Shown here: positions 7,122 through 15,135 of the stretch, piece after piece
How the letters are laid out: the number at the start of each line of letters is the position of its first letter
Position numbering within the stretch: position 1 is the first letter of the stretch
NCBI GenBank assembly: GCA_910576975.1
Contig: CAJTJY010000020.1
Location: forward strand, 1-64,000
Reading direction: 5' to 3'
Origin: an uncultured Lachnospiraceae bacterium
Lineage (GTDB): Bacteria > Bacillota > Clostridia > Lachnospirales > Lachnospiraceae
Length of the DNA: 64,000 nucleotides
Made by a program: the position numbers and the translations under genes
Notes under the pieces: generated by a model
The model's database searches: none
What the model was told of the DNA's origin: nothing
What the model saw: only the letters and a program-made list of their open reading frames with translations

Positions 7122-8294
7122 GTGATAACGTTACTGGTAAATATGTTGATCCATGAAAAAGAGGATGTGAAAAATCCCAAAGTACGCCAACAATATGGCA
7201 TGATTTGCGGGCTTGTAGGGATCATGCTTAATATCTTGCTGTTTGCGGGGAAATTTGTTGCAGGACTTTTGAGCCATTCAATTTCTATCACGGCGGACGC
7301 ATTCAATAACTTGTCGGACGCAGGCTCTTCGTGCGTGACTCTGGTTGGATTTAAAATGGCTGGGGCAAAACCGGATGTGAATCATCCTTTTGGTCACGGA
7401 AGAATTGAATATGTCACAGGATTGATTGTTTCTGGAGCTATTCTTGTGATGGCGTTTGAGTTGATCAAAAGTTCTGTGGAAAAGATTCTGCACCCGGAGC
7501 CAGTGACATTTGGCGTTCTCTCTTTGTGGATTCTGCTAGCGTCTATTGTGGTAAAAATCTATATGGCGTTCTATAACTATAAAATTGGAAAAAAGCTGGA
7601 TTCCGCAGCGATGCGCGCCACGGCGACAGACAGCCTTAGTGATACCTGCGCTACCGCCGCAGTCTTGGCTGGCGCTCTTGTTGGGGAATTTACAGGTCTT
7701 CAGATTGACGGCTGGTGCGGAATCTTGGTAGGCTTGTTTATTTTTTATGCAGGTATCAGTGCAGCGAGAGATACATTGAATCCGCTGCTTGGCCAGCCTC
7801 CAGAAGAGGATTTCGTTCGTCAGATTGAAAATATCGTGCTTTCTTATCAAGAGATTTGTGGGATTCATGACCTTCTAGTGCATGATTATGGGCCAGGCAG
7901 AAGAATGATCTCCCTCCATGCAGAAGTGCCTGCGGAGGGAAATATTTTAGAACTGCATGACATAGTCGATAATGCAGAAATGGAATTAAGGAACAAGCTT
8001 CGGTGTGATGCTGTGATCCATATGGATCCGGTAGTAACAGAGGATGCATATATCTTGGAGCTAAAGGGCAAAATAGAGAGGCTGATGAAAGAGATTGACT
8101 CCGTGATCACCATGCATGATTTCCGGGTTGTCATGGGGCAGACCCACACGAATTTAATCTTTGACGTGGTCGTGCCATATGAGTTTGCGCTTAGTGACGA
8201 GGCGTTGGAACGTCAGATTCAAATGCAGGTAAATTATAGTCTGGGAGAGAACTATTTTGTGGTAATTCAGGTGGATAAAGCATATCTTAAATAG
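7122..8294 (+). CDS. Cation diffusion facilitator, probably Mn-type
   Basis: A 390-residue CDF-family metal/proton antiporter: six membrane segments, then a C-terminal cytoplasmic ferredoxin-like dimerisation domain. The metal site residues read N-x3-D in TM2 (NNLSD) and D-x3-D in TM5 (DSLSD). The NxxxD-DxxxD combination is that of manganese-type CDFs such as MntE, not the zinc type with a His in TM5. HPFGHGRIEY between TM2 and TM3 is the usual CDF loop. Start is GTG 7122 with GGAGG 7111-7115; ATG 7143 is a weaker alternative. The C-terminal extension is longer than the minimal family. Metal assignment is inference. Confidence 0.85.
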   Translation: MITLLVNMLIHEKEDVKNPKVRQQYGMICGLVGIMLNILLFAGKFVAGLLSHSISITADAFNNLSDAGSSCVTLVGFKMAGAKPDVNHPFGHGRIEYVTGLIVSGAILVMAFELIKSSVEKILHPEPVTFGVLSLWILLASIVVKIYMAFYNYKIGKKLDSAAMRATATDSLSDTCATAAVLAGALVGEFTGLQIDGWCGILVGLFIFYAGISAARDTLNPLLGQPPEEDFVRQIENIVLSYQEICGIHDLLVHDYGPGRRMISLHAEVPAEGNILELHDIVDNAEMELRNKLRCDAVIHMDPVVTEDAYILELKGKIERLMKEIDSVITMHDFRVVMGQTHTNLIFDVVVPYEFALSDEALERQIQMQVNYSLGENYFVVIQVDKAYLK

Positions 8295-8415
8295 ACAGAC
8301 CTTGGAAATAATGTAAAGACATGCGGCAAAGCCTGATAAAATGGTGAAAAAGTGTCCAATTTTTGTGAAATAAAAATACTTCTTTCGTGGAAAATACCAA
8401 TTTTCACAATGCCCC

Positions 8416-8444
8416 TTGAAAAACACGGGCACATGGGGTATATT
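8416..8444 (+). promoter_or_regulatory. Sigma-A promoter for the HPr-like/DUF6465 genes
   Basis: TTGAAA (8416-8421), a 17-bp spacer, and TATATT (8439-8444), about 65 bp ahead of the HPr-like gene. Confidence 0.7.
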
Positions 8445-8507
8445 TGTTAATGGTAGGAGAAATATGAAATATAGTTGTATGTTAGTATTACATGGAAAGA
8501 GGATAGG

Positions 8508-8762
8508 ATGAGCGAGAAAAAAGTTATTGTATCTAATGTAGCTAAAGAGTACAGCAATCCCATTGCAGAGTTGGTGCAGGTCGCATGTCAGTTTGACAGT
8601 GAAATCAGGCTGGAGAGCAGCGAGGCAAAGATTAATGCAAAGAGCATTATGGGAATCATGGCATTTAATCCGTCAAAAGGAATGACTGTAAATATAGTGG
8701 CTGATGGAAGCGATGAAGAAGAAGCTTTATTGGCAATGGAAAGATTTTTAGTCTGTCAGTAA
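8508..8762 (+). CDS. HPr-family protein lacking His15 (Crh-like)
   Basis: An 84-residue HPr-fold protein. Aligned to Bacillus HPr without gaps up to Ser46, the phosphorylatable His15 is replaced by Tyr15 and the neighbouring Arg17 by Asn17, in KEYSNP. The regulatory Ser46 and its context AKSIMGIM, the HPr kinase target, are kept. That is the pattern of Crh (no PTS phosphotransfer, catabolite-repression cofactor when Ser46 is phosphorylated), although Crh of Bacillus has Gln at position 15. A PTS transfer role is excluded; regulation via HPr kinase and CcpA is inferred. ATG 8508 follows AAAGAGG; the frame upstream to 8475 is not needed. Confidence 0.8.
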   Translation: MSEKKVIVSNVAKEYSNPIAELVQVACQFDSEIRLESSEAKINAKSIMGIMAFNPSKGMTVNIVADGSDEEEALLAMERFLVCQ

Positions 8763-8785
8763 AAGGATTAGGGAGGAAACCAATT

Positions 8786-9235
8786 ATGGCAAAGAATGAG
8801 ACAAAAACAACTTCAGCAAAAGCAACTTCAACAAAGCCTGCAGCAGCGAAAGAAGATTCTGCAGTGAAGAAAGAAGAGACAGCGGCGAAAGTAGAAGTGG
8901 CCAAAGAAGTTGCTGAGAAAGCAGTTGTAGAAGACACAACTGATATCAAGGAAGAAGTTGCTGCGGAACCAAAGAAAGAGGCGGCAAAGAAAGCTCCTGC
9001 CAAGAAGAAGCCGGCGGCAAAGAAAAAAGAAGCTGAGAAAGTAGAAGAAGTTTATATACAGTTCCATGAATTGGAAATTACGGCAAAGGAAGTCATAGAG
9101 AAAGCAAAACAGGCATATGTGGCAGAAGGACACCGAGAGTCATCCATCAAATCCATTCGTGTATATATCAAGCCAGAGGAAAAAATGGCTTATTATGTAA
9201 TCAATGACAAAGTTGCAGGGGGCGTTTCCCTGTAA
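8786..9235 (+). CDS. DUF6465 protein with Lys/Ala-rich histone-like tail
   Basis: A 149-residue protein in two parts. Residues 1-90 are an Ala/Lys/Glu-rich, low-complexity tail with repeated AAKK and PAKK units, like histone H1 or HU-type tails. Residues about 92-149 form a compact domain (VYIQFHELEIT... and IKSIRVYIKPEEKMAYYVIN) that matches the DUF6465 type found in Lachnospiraceae. It follows the HPr-like gene by 23 bp in the same transcript, with GGAGG ahead of ATG 8786. A nucleic-acid binding role is suggested by the tail but not demonstrated. Confidence 0.7.
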   Translation: MAKNETKTTSAKATSTKPAAAKEDSAVKKEETAAKVEVAKEVAEKAVVEDTTDIKEEVAAEPKKEAAKKAPAKKKPAAKKKEAEKVEEVYIQFHELEITAKEVIEKAKQAYVAEGHRESSIKSIRVYIKPEEKMAYYVINDKVAGGVSL

Positions 9236-9256
9236 TGATACAGCAGTAAGATGCGA

Positions 9257-9330
9257 CAGGGGCTGTTGCAGAGCATCATTCCGTTTTTTGATTTGTACGG
9301 ATGTTGTTTTGCAGCATCCCCTGTTTTTTT
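9257..9330 (+). terminator. Terminator hairpin with shared CTGTTGCA arm
   Basis: Arms 9257-9284 and 9297-9323 pair imperfectly (CAGGGG...CCCCTG) and are followed by seven Ts at 9324-9330. The arm sequence GGGGCTGTTGCAGA recurs in the hairpin after the HU gene. The Shine-Dalgarno of the next gene starts at once after the T-tract. Confidence 0.7.
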
Positions 9331-9343
9331 GGAGGATTTTGAA

Positions 9344-10015
9344 ATGTATAAATTGATGATTGTAGAAGATGACGCCGTCATTGCAGAGGCTGTCCGCAGG
9401 CATATGGAGAGTTGGGGATATCAGGCTTTCTGCATTGAGAATTTTCAAGAAGTATTGAAGGTATTTGCCGCCAGGCAGCCGCAACTTGTGCTGATGGATA
9501 TTTCTCTTCCCTTTTATAATGGTTATCACTGGTGCGATGAAATACGAAAAATATCCAAGGTGCCTATTATCTTTATCTCTTCGGCTTCTGATAATATGAA
9601 TATTGTCATGGCAGTCAACATGGGAGGGGATGACTTTGTGTCTAAACCTTTTGATCTGAATGTGCTGCAAGCAAAGGTACAGGCGCTGTTGCGGAGGACT
9701 TATGATTTTGCAGGGGACAGTCATCTTTTGGAACATATGGGAATGATATTTGACACAGGAAAGGGAATCGTGGCTTATGGAGGCGTTCAGGTAGAACTGA
9801 CCAAGAATGAGATGGGCATTTTACGGACGCTGCTGGAACAAAAAGGAAAGATAGTTACTCGGGACAAGCTGATGGAAAAACTTTGGGAGTCGGATAGCTT
9901 CATTGACGATAATACGCTTACGGTAAATGTGGCAAGGCTCAGAAAGAAGCTGGAGGAGATTGGGATTTTAGATATCATAAAGACCAGGAAAGGAATCGGC
10001 TATGTGGTGGATTAA
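9344..10015 (+). CDS. OmpR-family response regulator (BceR-like)
   Basis: A 223-residue transcription factor. The N-terminal receiver has Glu8-Asp9-Asp10, phosphoacceptor Asp52 in LVLMDISLP, and Lys in FVSKPFD. The C-terminal winged-helix has ELTKNEMGILRTLL and the recognition region DDNTLTVNVARLRKKL. It overlaps the sensor kinase gene by 14 nt. The kinase type and the FtsX-type ABC transporter downstream mark it as the regulator of a peptide-antibiotic stress module. Start ATG 9344 has GGAGG 9331-9335; the frame upstream of it runs through the terminator hairpin and is rejected. Confidence 0.9.
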   Translation: MYKLMIVEDDAVIAEAVRRHMESWGYQAFCIENFQEVLKVFAARQPQLVLMDISLPFYNGYHWCDEIRKISKVPIIFISSASDNMNIVMAVNMGGDDFVSKPFDLNVLQAKVQALLRRTYDFAGDSHLLEHMGMIFDTGKGIVAYGGVQVELTKNEMGILRTLLEQKGKIVTRDKLMEKLWESDSFIDDNTLTVNVARLRKKLEEIGILDIIKTRKGIGYVVD

Positions 10016-10982
10016 AGCGTATGCCAAACGTCACCGTCTGGGAATTCTTTTATATTCTATATTTGTGCTGGTGTTTGCGCTGGTGATGTTCCTCTATCAT
10101 CTCCCGTTAGAGCCTGTCGGCTATGCGGCAGGTTTATGCACGGTTTTAGGAATCTTGGCATTTTTGGGGGATGGCGTCAGAAGCCGCAGGAAAATGGAGC
10201 AATTACACTGGCAGGCAGAGGCAATAAAAAATGGCGTGGCACATTTCCCAAAGCCAGAAGATGAGCAGGAAAAGCTGTATCAGGAGCTTTTGGAAATTTC
10301 CAGACAGGAACGAATCGACCAGGTAGCAGCGCTTCTGAAAGAGAAGAAAGACGTCATTGATTATTTCACGCTCTGGACGCATCAGATTAAAACTCCTATT
10401 GCGGCAATGGATTTGCTACTTTGGCAAGAAGCGTCCGGGGAGGAGGAATATTATGAACAAAAGAGACAGGTGCAGTCAGAGTTATTTAAGATTGAGCAGT
10501 ATGTGGGAATGGTGCTGCAGTACCTGCGCCTGACAGACAGCGTTAATGATTTCGTACTGAGAGAATATGAGTTAGATGGAATCATCCGTCAGGCAGTCAA
10601 GAAATATGCGCCTATGTTTATTCAAAAAAAGCTTGCGCTTGAATATGAAACCATAAATGTCAGAGTCGTGACCGATGAGAAATGGATGGTGTTCGTGATA
10701 GAACAGTTATTGTCCAATGCCATCAAATATACGTCTTCTGGCAGCGTACGGATTGGGATCAAAAACGGTTGCCTGATGGTGGAGGATACGGGGATTGGCG
10801 TCCTTGCGGAAGACCTGCCGCGGATTTTTGACAAAGGTTATACTGGATATAATGGAAGAAATGACAAAAAAGCGTCCGGGATCGGTCTATACCTTGTAAA
10901 AGAGATTTTAAATAGGCTTGGCCACAAGATTCTTGCAGAGTCTGCGCCTGGAGACGGAACCCGGATTAAGATTTTGTTTTAG
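10002..10982 (+). CDS. Intramembrane-sensing histidine kinase (BceS-like)
   Basis: A 326-residue kinase with two N-terminal membrane helices (about 13-33 and 38-56) separated by only a few residues, so no external sensor domain exists. Known BceS-type kinases of this shape sense through the partner ABC transporter. The H-box is TLWTHQIKTPIAAM with His127; the N-box LLSNAIKYTS, G1 VEDTGIGV and G2 SGIGLYLVKEI are intact. Start ATG lies 14 nt inside the regulator gene. It ends facing a convergent lipoprotein gene rather than running on to the transporter genes, which is unusual for this module. Confidence 0.9.
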   Translation: MWWIKAYAKRHRLGILLYSIFVLVFALVMFLYHLPLEPVGYAAGLCTVLGILAFLGDGVRSRRKMEQLHWQAEAIKNGVAHFPKPEDEQEKLYQELLEISRQERIDQVAALLKEKKDVIDYFTLWTHQIKTPIAAMDLLLWQEASGEEEYYEQKRQVQSELFKIEQYVGMVLQYLRLTDSVNDFVLREYELDGIIRQAVKKYAPMFIQKKLALEYETINVRVVTDEKWMVFVIEQLLSNAIKYTSSGSVRIGIKNGCLMVEDTGIGVLAEDLPRIFDKGYTGYNGRNDKKASGIGLYLVKEILNRLGHKILAESAPGDGTRIKILF

Positions 10983-11063
10983 TGTGCTCAGATGCATATA
11001 TTTAGTAGCTCTCATTGCTTGAGCATCCAATTTGCTCAATGGAGTCTTGCTGGGGAAAATGTG

Positions 11064-11831
11064 TCAGTAAACGTTTGCACCATCAGAGGCTTGCTGTAAA
11101 ATGCCATTAATGCCAGTGATCAGAAGGCTGGAATTGCTCTCGTCACTGTAGACCTGGCTGAACCAGAGCTCCCCTTTGGCGCCCATGGATATGCCTTGCC
11201 AATTATGGAACATTTCCTGACAGGTCTCGGCTTCCATGGCGGAGAGGAAGTCAGGGTTCAGTTCGCTTTCGAGATCCAAAGAGAGAAAATCAGAATGGTC
11301 TTCGCATATGGTTCCGTCGATGGTGATGGGATAGGAGATTAATGCAGCTATGGCGTCCCAGTCTTTTTCTAGGAACAGCGACTTGACATTTTTTGCAAAA
11401 TCCTCTATTTGACTGGAGGGATAGGAGGAGCAGTCCTGATAGAATCCGCTGTCCGCAGTGCCTTCCTGGGAAGGGCTTTCGGGGCTGTCTTGCTGTTGCG
11501 TTCCGTTGGAAGCGTCTGCGTTATGGTCCGTTTGCGGACTGTCGGAGGGGAAGCCTGATGCTGAGGGAGCGGCGGAGCTGTCTTCTTGGGCTTTGCCAGG
11601 CTCGGGAGCTGTCTGTGAACTGCCAGCGGTATCAGTTTCAGGAAGGTTGTCTTTTGTGCTGTCAGAGGGGCCTTCAGACTCCAAGTCGGAGTAATCTCTC
11701 TGATCTGGCTGTGTTTCTTCTGTGAGCAATTTTTCAGAATTTTTACTTTCTTGAGAACCTACTGTGCTGCAGCCAGGAATTGTGAATGCAAAGCAGAGCA
11801 GGGCAAAGCATAATAATTCTTTTAATTTCAT
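11064..11831 (-). CDS. Secreted lipoprotein of unknown function
   Basis: A 255-residue lipoprotein: a short basic start, hydrophobic helix and lipobox FTIPGC with Cys21. Residues about 25-130 are a Ser/Asp/Glu/Pro/Gln-rich disordered linker, as expected for spanning the cell wall. The folded C-terminal domain (about 140-255) contains FAKNVKSLFLEKDWDAIAALI and a long acidic stretch; it resembles small SnoaL/NTF2-like helical-sheet domains but no family was recognised with confidence. The gene lies on the opposite strand between the Bce-like two-component genes and their likely ABC transporter. A 7-bp inverted repeat (11019-11039) separates it from the kinase gene. Confidence 0.75.
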   Translation of the reverse strand: MKLKELLCFALLCFAFTIPGCSTVGSQESKNSEKLLTEETQPDQRDYSDLESEGPSDSTKDNLPETDTAGSSQTAPEPGKAQEDSSAAPSASGFPSDSPQTDHNADASNGTQQQDSPESPSQEGTADSGFYQDCSSYPSSQIEDFAKNVKSLFLEKDWDAIAALISYPITIDGTICEDHSDFLSLDLESELNPDFLSAMEAETCQEMFHNWQGISMGAKGELWFSQVYSDESNSSLLITGINGILQQASDGANVY

Positions 11832-11912
11832 AATGATCTCCCTTTCTCAATCAAAACTAATTCTTTGCAGGTTATCGTATCATAATTTTATGGCGATAGC
11901 AATCTTTTTGAC

Positions 11913-11975
11913 TTTGAGTTTCCCCATTTTGCAATTCGTAGCGCCGAAAGGTCTTGCAAAAAGGGGAAACTTAAA
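11913..11975. repeat. Family B palindromic element, internally deleted
   Basis: It starts TTTGAGTTTCCCC, continues into CAATTCGTAGCGCCGAAAGGT, then jumps directly to the far arm ending GGGGAAACTTAAA. The central hairpins present in the copy at 38317-38459 are missing, leaving 63 bp. Flanking TTTTTGAC and TTTGGGAC may be a degraded target duplication. Confidence 0.7.
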
Positions 11976-12030
11976 TTTGGGACGTGTAGTACATGCAGGA
12001 AGCTTTTTCAAACACCCCCTAATGTGACTT

Positions 12031-12108
12031 TTATCTTACAAAGTTGTAAGATAAATACTCGAATTGTAAGCCAAAGTTAAGGCGGCATATGCCTTTTTTT
12101 TGTATAAT
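12031..12108 (+). promoter_or_regulatory. Operator and -10 box of the BceAB-like operon
   Basis: A perfect palindrome, TTATCTTACAA (12031-12041) and its complement (12044-12054), is followed by another TTGTAAG half-site at 12064-12070 and a TATAAT at 12103-12108 without a good -35 box. That layout suits an activator-dependent promoter. The 19-bp core at 12032-12050 matches the site ahead of the ABC genes at 35 kb at 17 positions. GGCATATGCC plus eight Ts at 12084-12101 may also terminate transcription. Confidence 0.65.
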
Positions 12109-12216
12109 GTGCTTAACGATAGACAAGAGATGTAAAGGAGGAAAGAGTGGGAGAATTTGCAAATTCTTTCCCGAACTACCTGTTTGTGTTGTAAAGAGCA
12201 AAGAATGGAGGAAATC

Positions 12217-12984
12217 ATGGCAATATTAGAAGTGAATAATGTAAAAAAAGTGTATACTACCCGGTTTGGAGGAAATCAGGTGCAGGCGTTATCAGATGTA
12301 AGTTTTTCGGTGGAAAAGGGAGAGTATGTGGCAATTATGGGAGAATCCGGCTCCGGAAAGACGACTCTTTTGAACATTTTGGCGGCGTTGGACAAAGCCA
12401 CGGCAGGTCAGGTGCTGTTAAATGGAAAAAATCTTTCGGCAATCCGAGAGCGTGAGCTGTCCGCATTTCGCCGTCAGAATCTGGGATTCGTATTTCAGGA
12501 TTTTAACTTATTAGATACTTTCAGCATCCAGGACAATATTTTTCTGCCATTGGTCCTTGCAGGAAAAGCATATAATGAAATGCGCAGCAGCCTGATGCCG
12601 ATTGCGGAAAAGCTTGGCATCAATGAGATTTTAGCGAAATATCCCTATGAGGTGTCAGGAGGACAGAAACAGCGTGCGGCAGTGGCGCGGGCTTTGATTA
12701 CAAATCCGCAGATGATCCTTGCAGATGAGCCCACTGGCGCATTGGATTCCAAGGCGGCACAAAGCCTGCTTTCAATGTTCCAGAACATCAATCAAGAGGG
12801 GCAGACGATTCTCATGGTAACCCATTCCATCAAAGCCGCAAGCTGTGCGAAGCGTGTGCTGTTTATCAAAGACGGCCAGGTGTTTCACCAGATCTATAAA
12901 GGGTCTGGCAGCGACGAGGAGATGTATCAGAAGATTTCTGATACCCTTACAGTAATTACGACAGGTGGTGTGAAGCATGAATAA
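12217..12984 (+). CDS. ABC transporter ATPase (BceA-like)
   Basis: A 255-residue nucleotide-binding subunit of the MacB/BceA group. Walker A is GESGSGKTT, the Q-loop lies in FVFQDFNLLDTF, signature VSGGQKQR, Walker B MILADEPTGALD, and the switch His lies in VTHS. FVFQDFNLLDTFS is typical of the BceA group. ATG 12217 follows GGAGG 12207-12211; the frame upstream to 12157 has no own start signal. It overlaps the permease gene by 8 nt. With the permease it likely removes or shields peptide antibiotics from cell-wall lipid targets and signals to the BceS-like kinase. Confidence 0.9.
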   Translation: MAILEVNNVKKVYTTRFGGNQVQALSDVSFSVEKGEYVAIMGESGSGKTTLLNILAALDKATAGQVLLNGKNLSAIRERELSAFRRQNLGFVFQDFNLLDTFSIQDNIFLPLVLAGKAYNEMRSSLMPIAEKLGINEILAKYPYEVSGGQKQRAAVARALITNPQMILADEPTGALDSKAAQSLLSMFQNINQEGQTILMVTHSIKAASCAKRVLFIKDGQVFHQIYKGSGSDEEMYQKISDTLTVITTGGVKHE

Positions 12985-14983
12985 GTTTTTTTATGGAAGG
13001 CTTGCCTTTGGCAATTTAAAGAAAAACGGCAGCTTGTATTTGCCTTATATATTGGCGGCAATTGGTACCAGCGCCATGTATTATATCATGGGAGCTATCG
13101 TTCATGACGAGGGAGTTAATAAGATGCCTGGCAGCATGGACATGAAGATGATATTAGGGCTTGGATGCGGCGTGATTGGGATATTTGCAGTGATCTTCTT
13201 ATTTTATACGAACAGTTTTTTGATGAAGCGCAGAAAAAAGGAATTTGGACTTTTCAACATTCTGGGCATGGAGAAACGCCATATTGGAAAGATGATGTTC
13301 TGGGAAATTTTATTTGTGGCAGGCATCAGCATCTTATGTGGGATAATTGCGGGGGTGGTGCTGAATAAGCTGGTGGTCTTGGTTCTGCTGCGGCTGGTAA
13401 ACCTGGAAGTTCCTTTTGGATTTATGGTTTCATGGGATTCCATTGTAAGCACTGTAATATTGTTCTGCTGCATTTTTGGCGCCACATTGGTATATAATCT
13501 GTTCCAGGTACGCAAGGCAAAGCCGATCGAGCTTTTGCAGAGTGCCAGCCATGGGGAGAAAGAGCCGAAAACCCGCTGGTTTTTGGCAGTATTGGGGATC
13601 GTGTCACTGGGAATTGGATATGCGATCGCAATCTTTGTAGAGGATCCTGTGAGTGTGTTGCTGTTGTTCTTTTTGGCAGTGATTCTGGTGATGCTTGGAA
13701 CTTACTGCCTGTTTACTGCGGGAAGCATTGCTGTATTGAAGATCCTGCGCAGGAACAAATCTTATTACTATAAAACCAGTCACTTTACATCGGTTTCCGG
13801 CTTGATCTACCGCATGAAGCAAAACGCAGTAGGTCTTAGCAATATCTGCATTCTGAGCACGATGGTACTCGTAATGGTATCTGGAACAATTTCCCTTTAT
13901 ATGGGAGTGGAATCTACCATGGCAAGGCGATATCCAAAAGACATCAACCTGTCTGGATATAGCTTGCAAACAGAGAGTAAGAAAATTTTGAACGAGGTTG
14001 CGCTGCAAGCCGCTGCAGACGTTGGAATTGATGTCGAAGAACTTTCATACTATACAAGCTTGTCGTTTACGGCGTATAAAGAGGGGGAAAACCTCAATCT
14101 TGTTGATCCATCCGATAATCTGTTTCCAAAAGGAGAGATCTGCGTCACCCAGTGGATTACCATGGAGGAATATGAGCGCCTGGGAGGGAGGCATGAAGAC
14201 CTTTCGGAGGATGAAGTGTTGTCTTTCACAATGCATGGCGACAAAGGGGACCAAATGTATCATCTTGCGGGCAGAACGTTCCAGGTCAAAGAGCATCTTG
14301 CGAAACTGCATCTAACAGATATGGGAGAGGAGATTTTGTATGATGTATACTTTTTGGTGATAAAGGATGAGAAAGTGCGGCAAGAGGTTTATGAGCTGCA
14401 AGCATCAGTCTATGGAGAAGATGCCAGCCAGGTGATGTATAAGCTGGCTATGGACGTAACCGGGGGAGAAGAAAAGGAAATTGCTTGCGGAACCCGCATC
14501 AAGCAGCTGTTGGAGGAACAGAAGGCGTTGGGGCACGAAGACGTTGCTGGCACCAGGCTGGATATCCGTGTAGAGCGTAAGAATGGCTTTATGATATTCT
14601 GCGGTGGCTTTCTGTTTTTGGGGATTTTTCTGGGATTTGTGTTTTTGATGGCTACTACGTTGATTATCTATTATAAACAAGTTTCGGAAGGATATGAGGA
14701 TAAGGCAAGGTTCGAAATTATGCAGAAAGTGGGGATGAGCAAAAAAGAAGTACGGGCATCCATACGCAGCCAAATCTTGAAAGTTTTCTTTCTTCCCCTG
14801 GTGATGGCATGTATTCATCTTATTGTCGCATTTCCAATGATGAACCGTTTGATTCTGCTTTTTGGCATGCAAGACATGCCGCTGTTTGTCACATGTACGG
14901 TGGGCACGGTAGGAGTGTTTGCATTCATTTATGCGATTGTGTATGGCATAACGGCGCGGTCGTATTATAAGATCGTAGGATAA
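12977..14983 (+). CDS. FtsX-type ABC permease (BceB-like)
   Basis: A 668-residue permease of the BceB type: one N-terminal membrane helix, further helices to about residue 300 including the FtsX block (MKRRKKEFGLFNILGM), then a large external domain (about 320-530), and three more helices with a second FtsX-like block (IMQKVGMSKKEVRASI). The long external loop is the part that recognises peptide antibiotics in this family. Cotranscribed with the ATPase. The gene ends 154 bp before a bidirectional terminator facing prs. Confidence 0.88.
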   Translation: MNKFFYGRLAFGNLKKNGSLYLPYILAAIGTSAMYYIMGAIVHDEGVNKMPGSMDMKMILGLGCGVIGIFAVIFLFYTNSFLMKRRKKEFGLFNILGMEKRHIGKMMFWEILFVAGISILCGIIAGVVLNKLVVLVLLRLVNLEVPFGFMVSWDSIVSTVILFCCIFGATLVYNLFQVRKAKPIELLQSASHGEKEPKTRWFLAVLGIVSLGIGYAIAIFVEDPVSVLLLFFLAVILVMLGTYCLFTAGSIAVLKILRRNKSYYYKTSHFTSVSGLIYRMKQNAVGLSNICILSTMVLVMVSGTISLYMGVESTMARRYPKDINLSGYSLQTESKKILNEVALQAAADVGIDVEELSYYTSLSFTAYKEGENLNLVDPSDNLFPKGEICVTQWITMEEYERLGGRHEDLSEDEVLSFTMHGDKGDQMYHLAGRTFQVKEHLAKLHLTDMGEEILYDVYFLVIKDEKVRQEVYELQASVYGEDASQVMYKLAMDVTGGEEKEIACGTRIKQLLEEQKALGHEDVAGTRLDIRVERKNGFMIFCGGFLFLGIFLGFVFLMATTLIIYYKQVSEGYEDKARFEIMQKVGMSKKEVRASIRSQILKVFFLPLVMACIHLIVAFPMMNRLILLFGMQDMPLFVTCTVGTVGVFAFIYAIVYGITARSYYKIVG

Positions 14984-15069
14984 GGCAAGGAGGGGGCAAG
15001 AGACGGATTTTCCATAAGAGAAGATGGTGGTTCTTGGCTTTCTGATTATTAGTAAAGAACTGCTGCATC

Positions 15070-15115
15070 AAAGAGCAGAGAGAAAAGATAGAAGTCGTTA
15101 TCTCTTTGCTCTTTT
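15070..15115. terminator. Bidirectional terminator
   Basis: AAAGAGCAGAGAGA (15070-15083) pairs with TCTCTTTGCTCTTT (15101-15114) with one mismatch, between the convergent permease and prs genes. Confidence 0.75.
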
Positions 15116-15135
15116 GCGCGGCAGGAGCTTTATGT

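Noticed and set aside
8340..8410. Repeated CCAATTTT segments as an operator
   Set aside because: The two copies are short, A+T-rich and not well aligned; likely chance.
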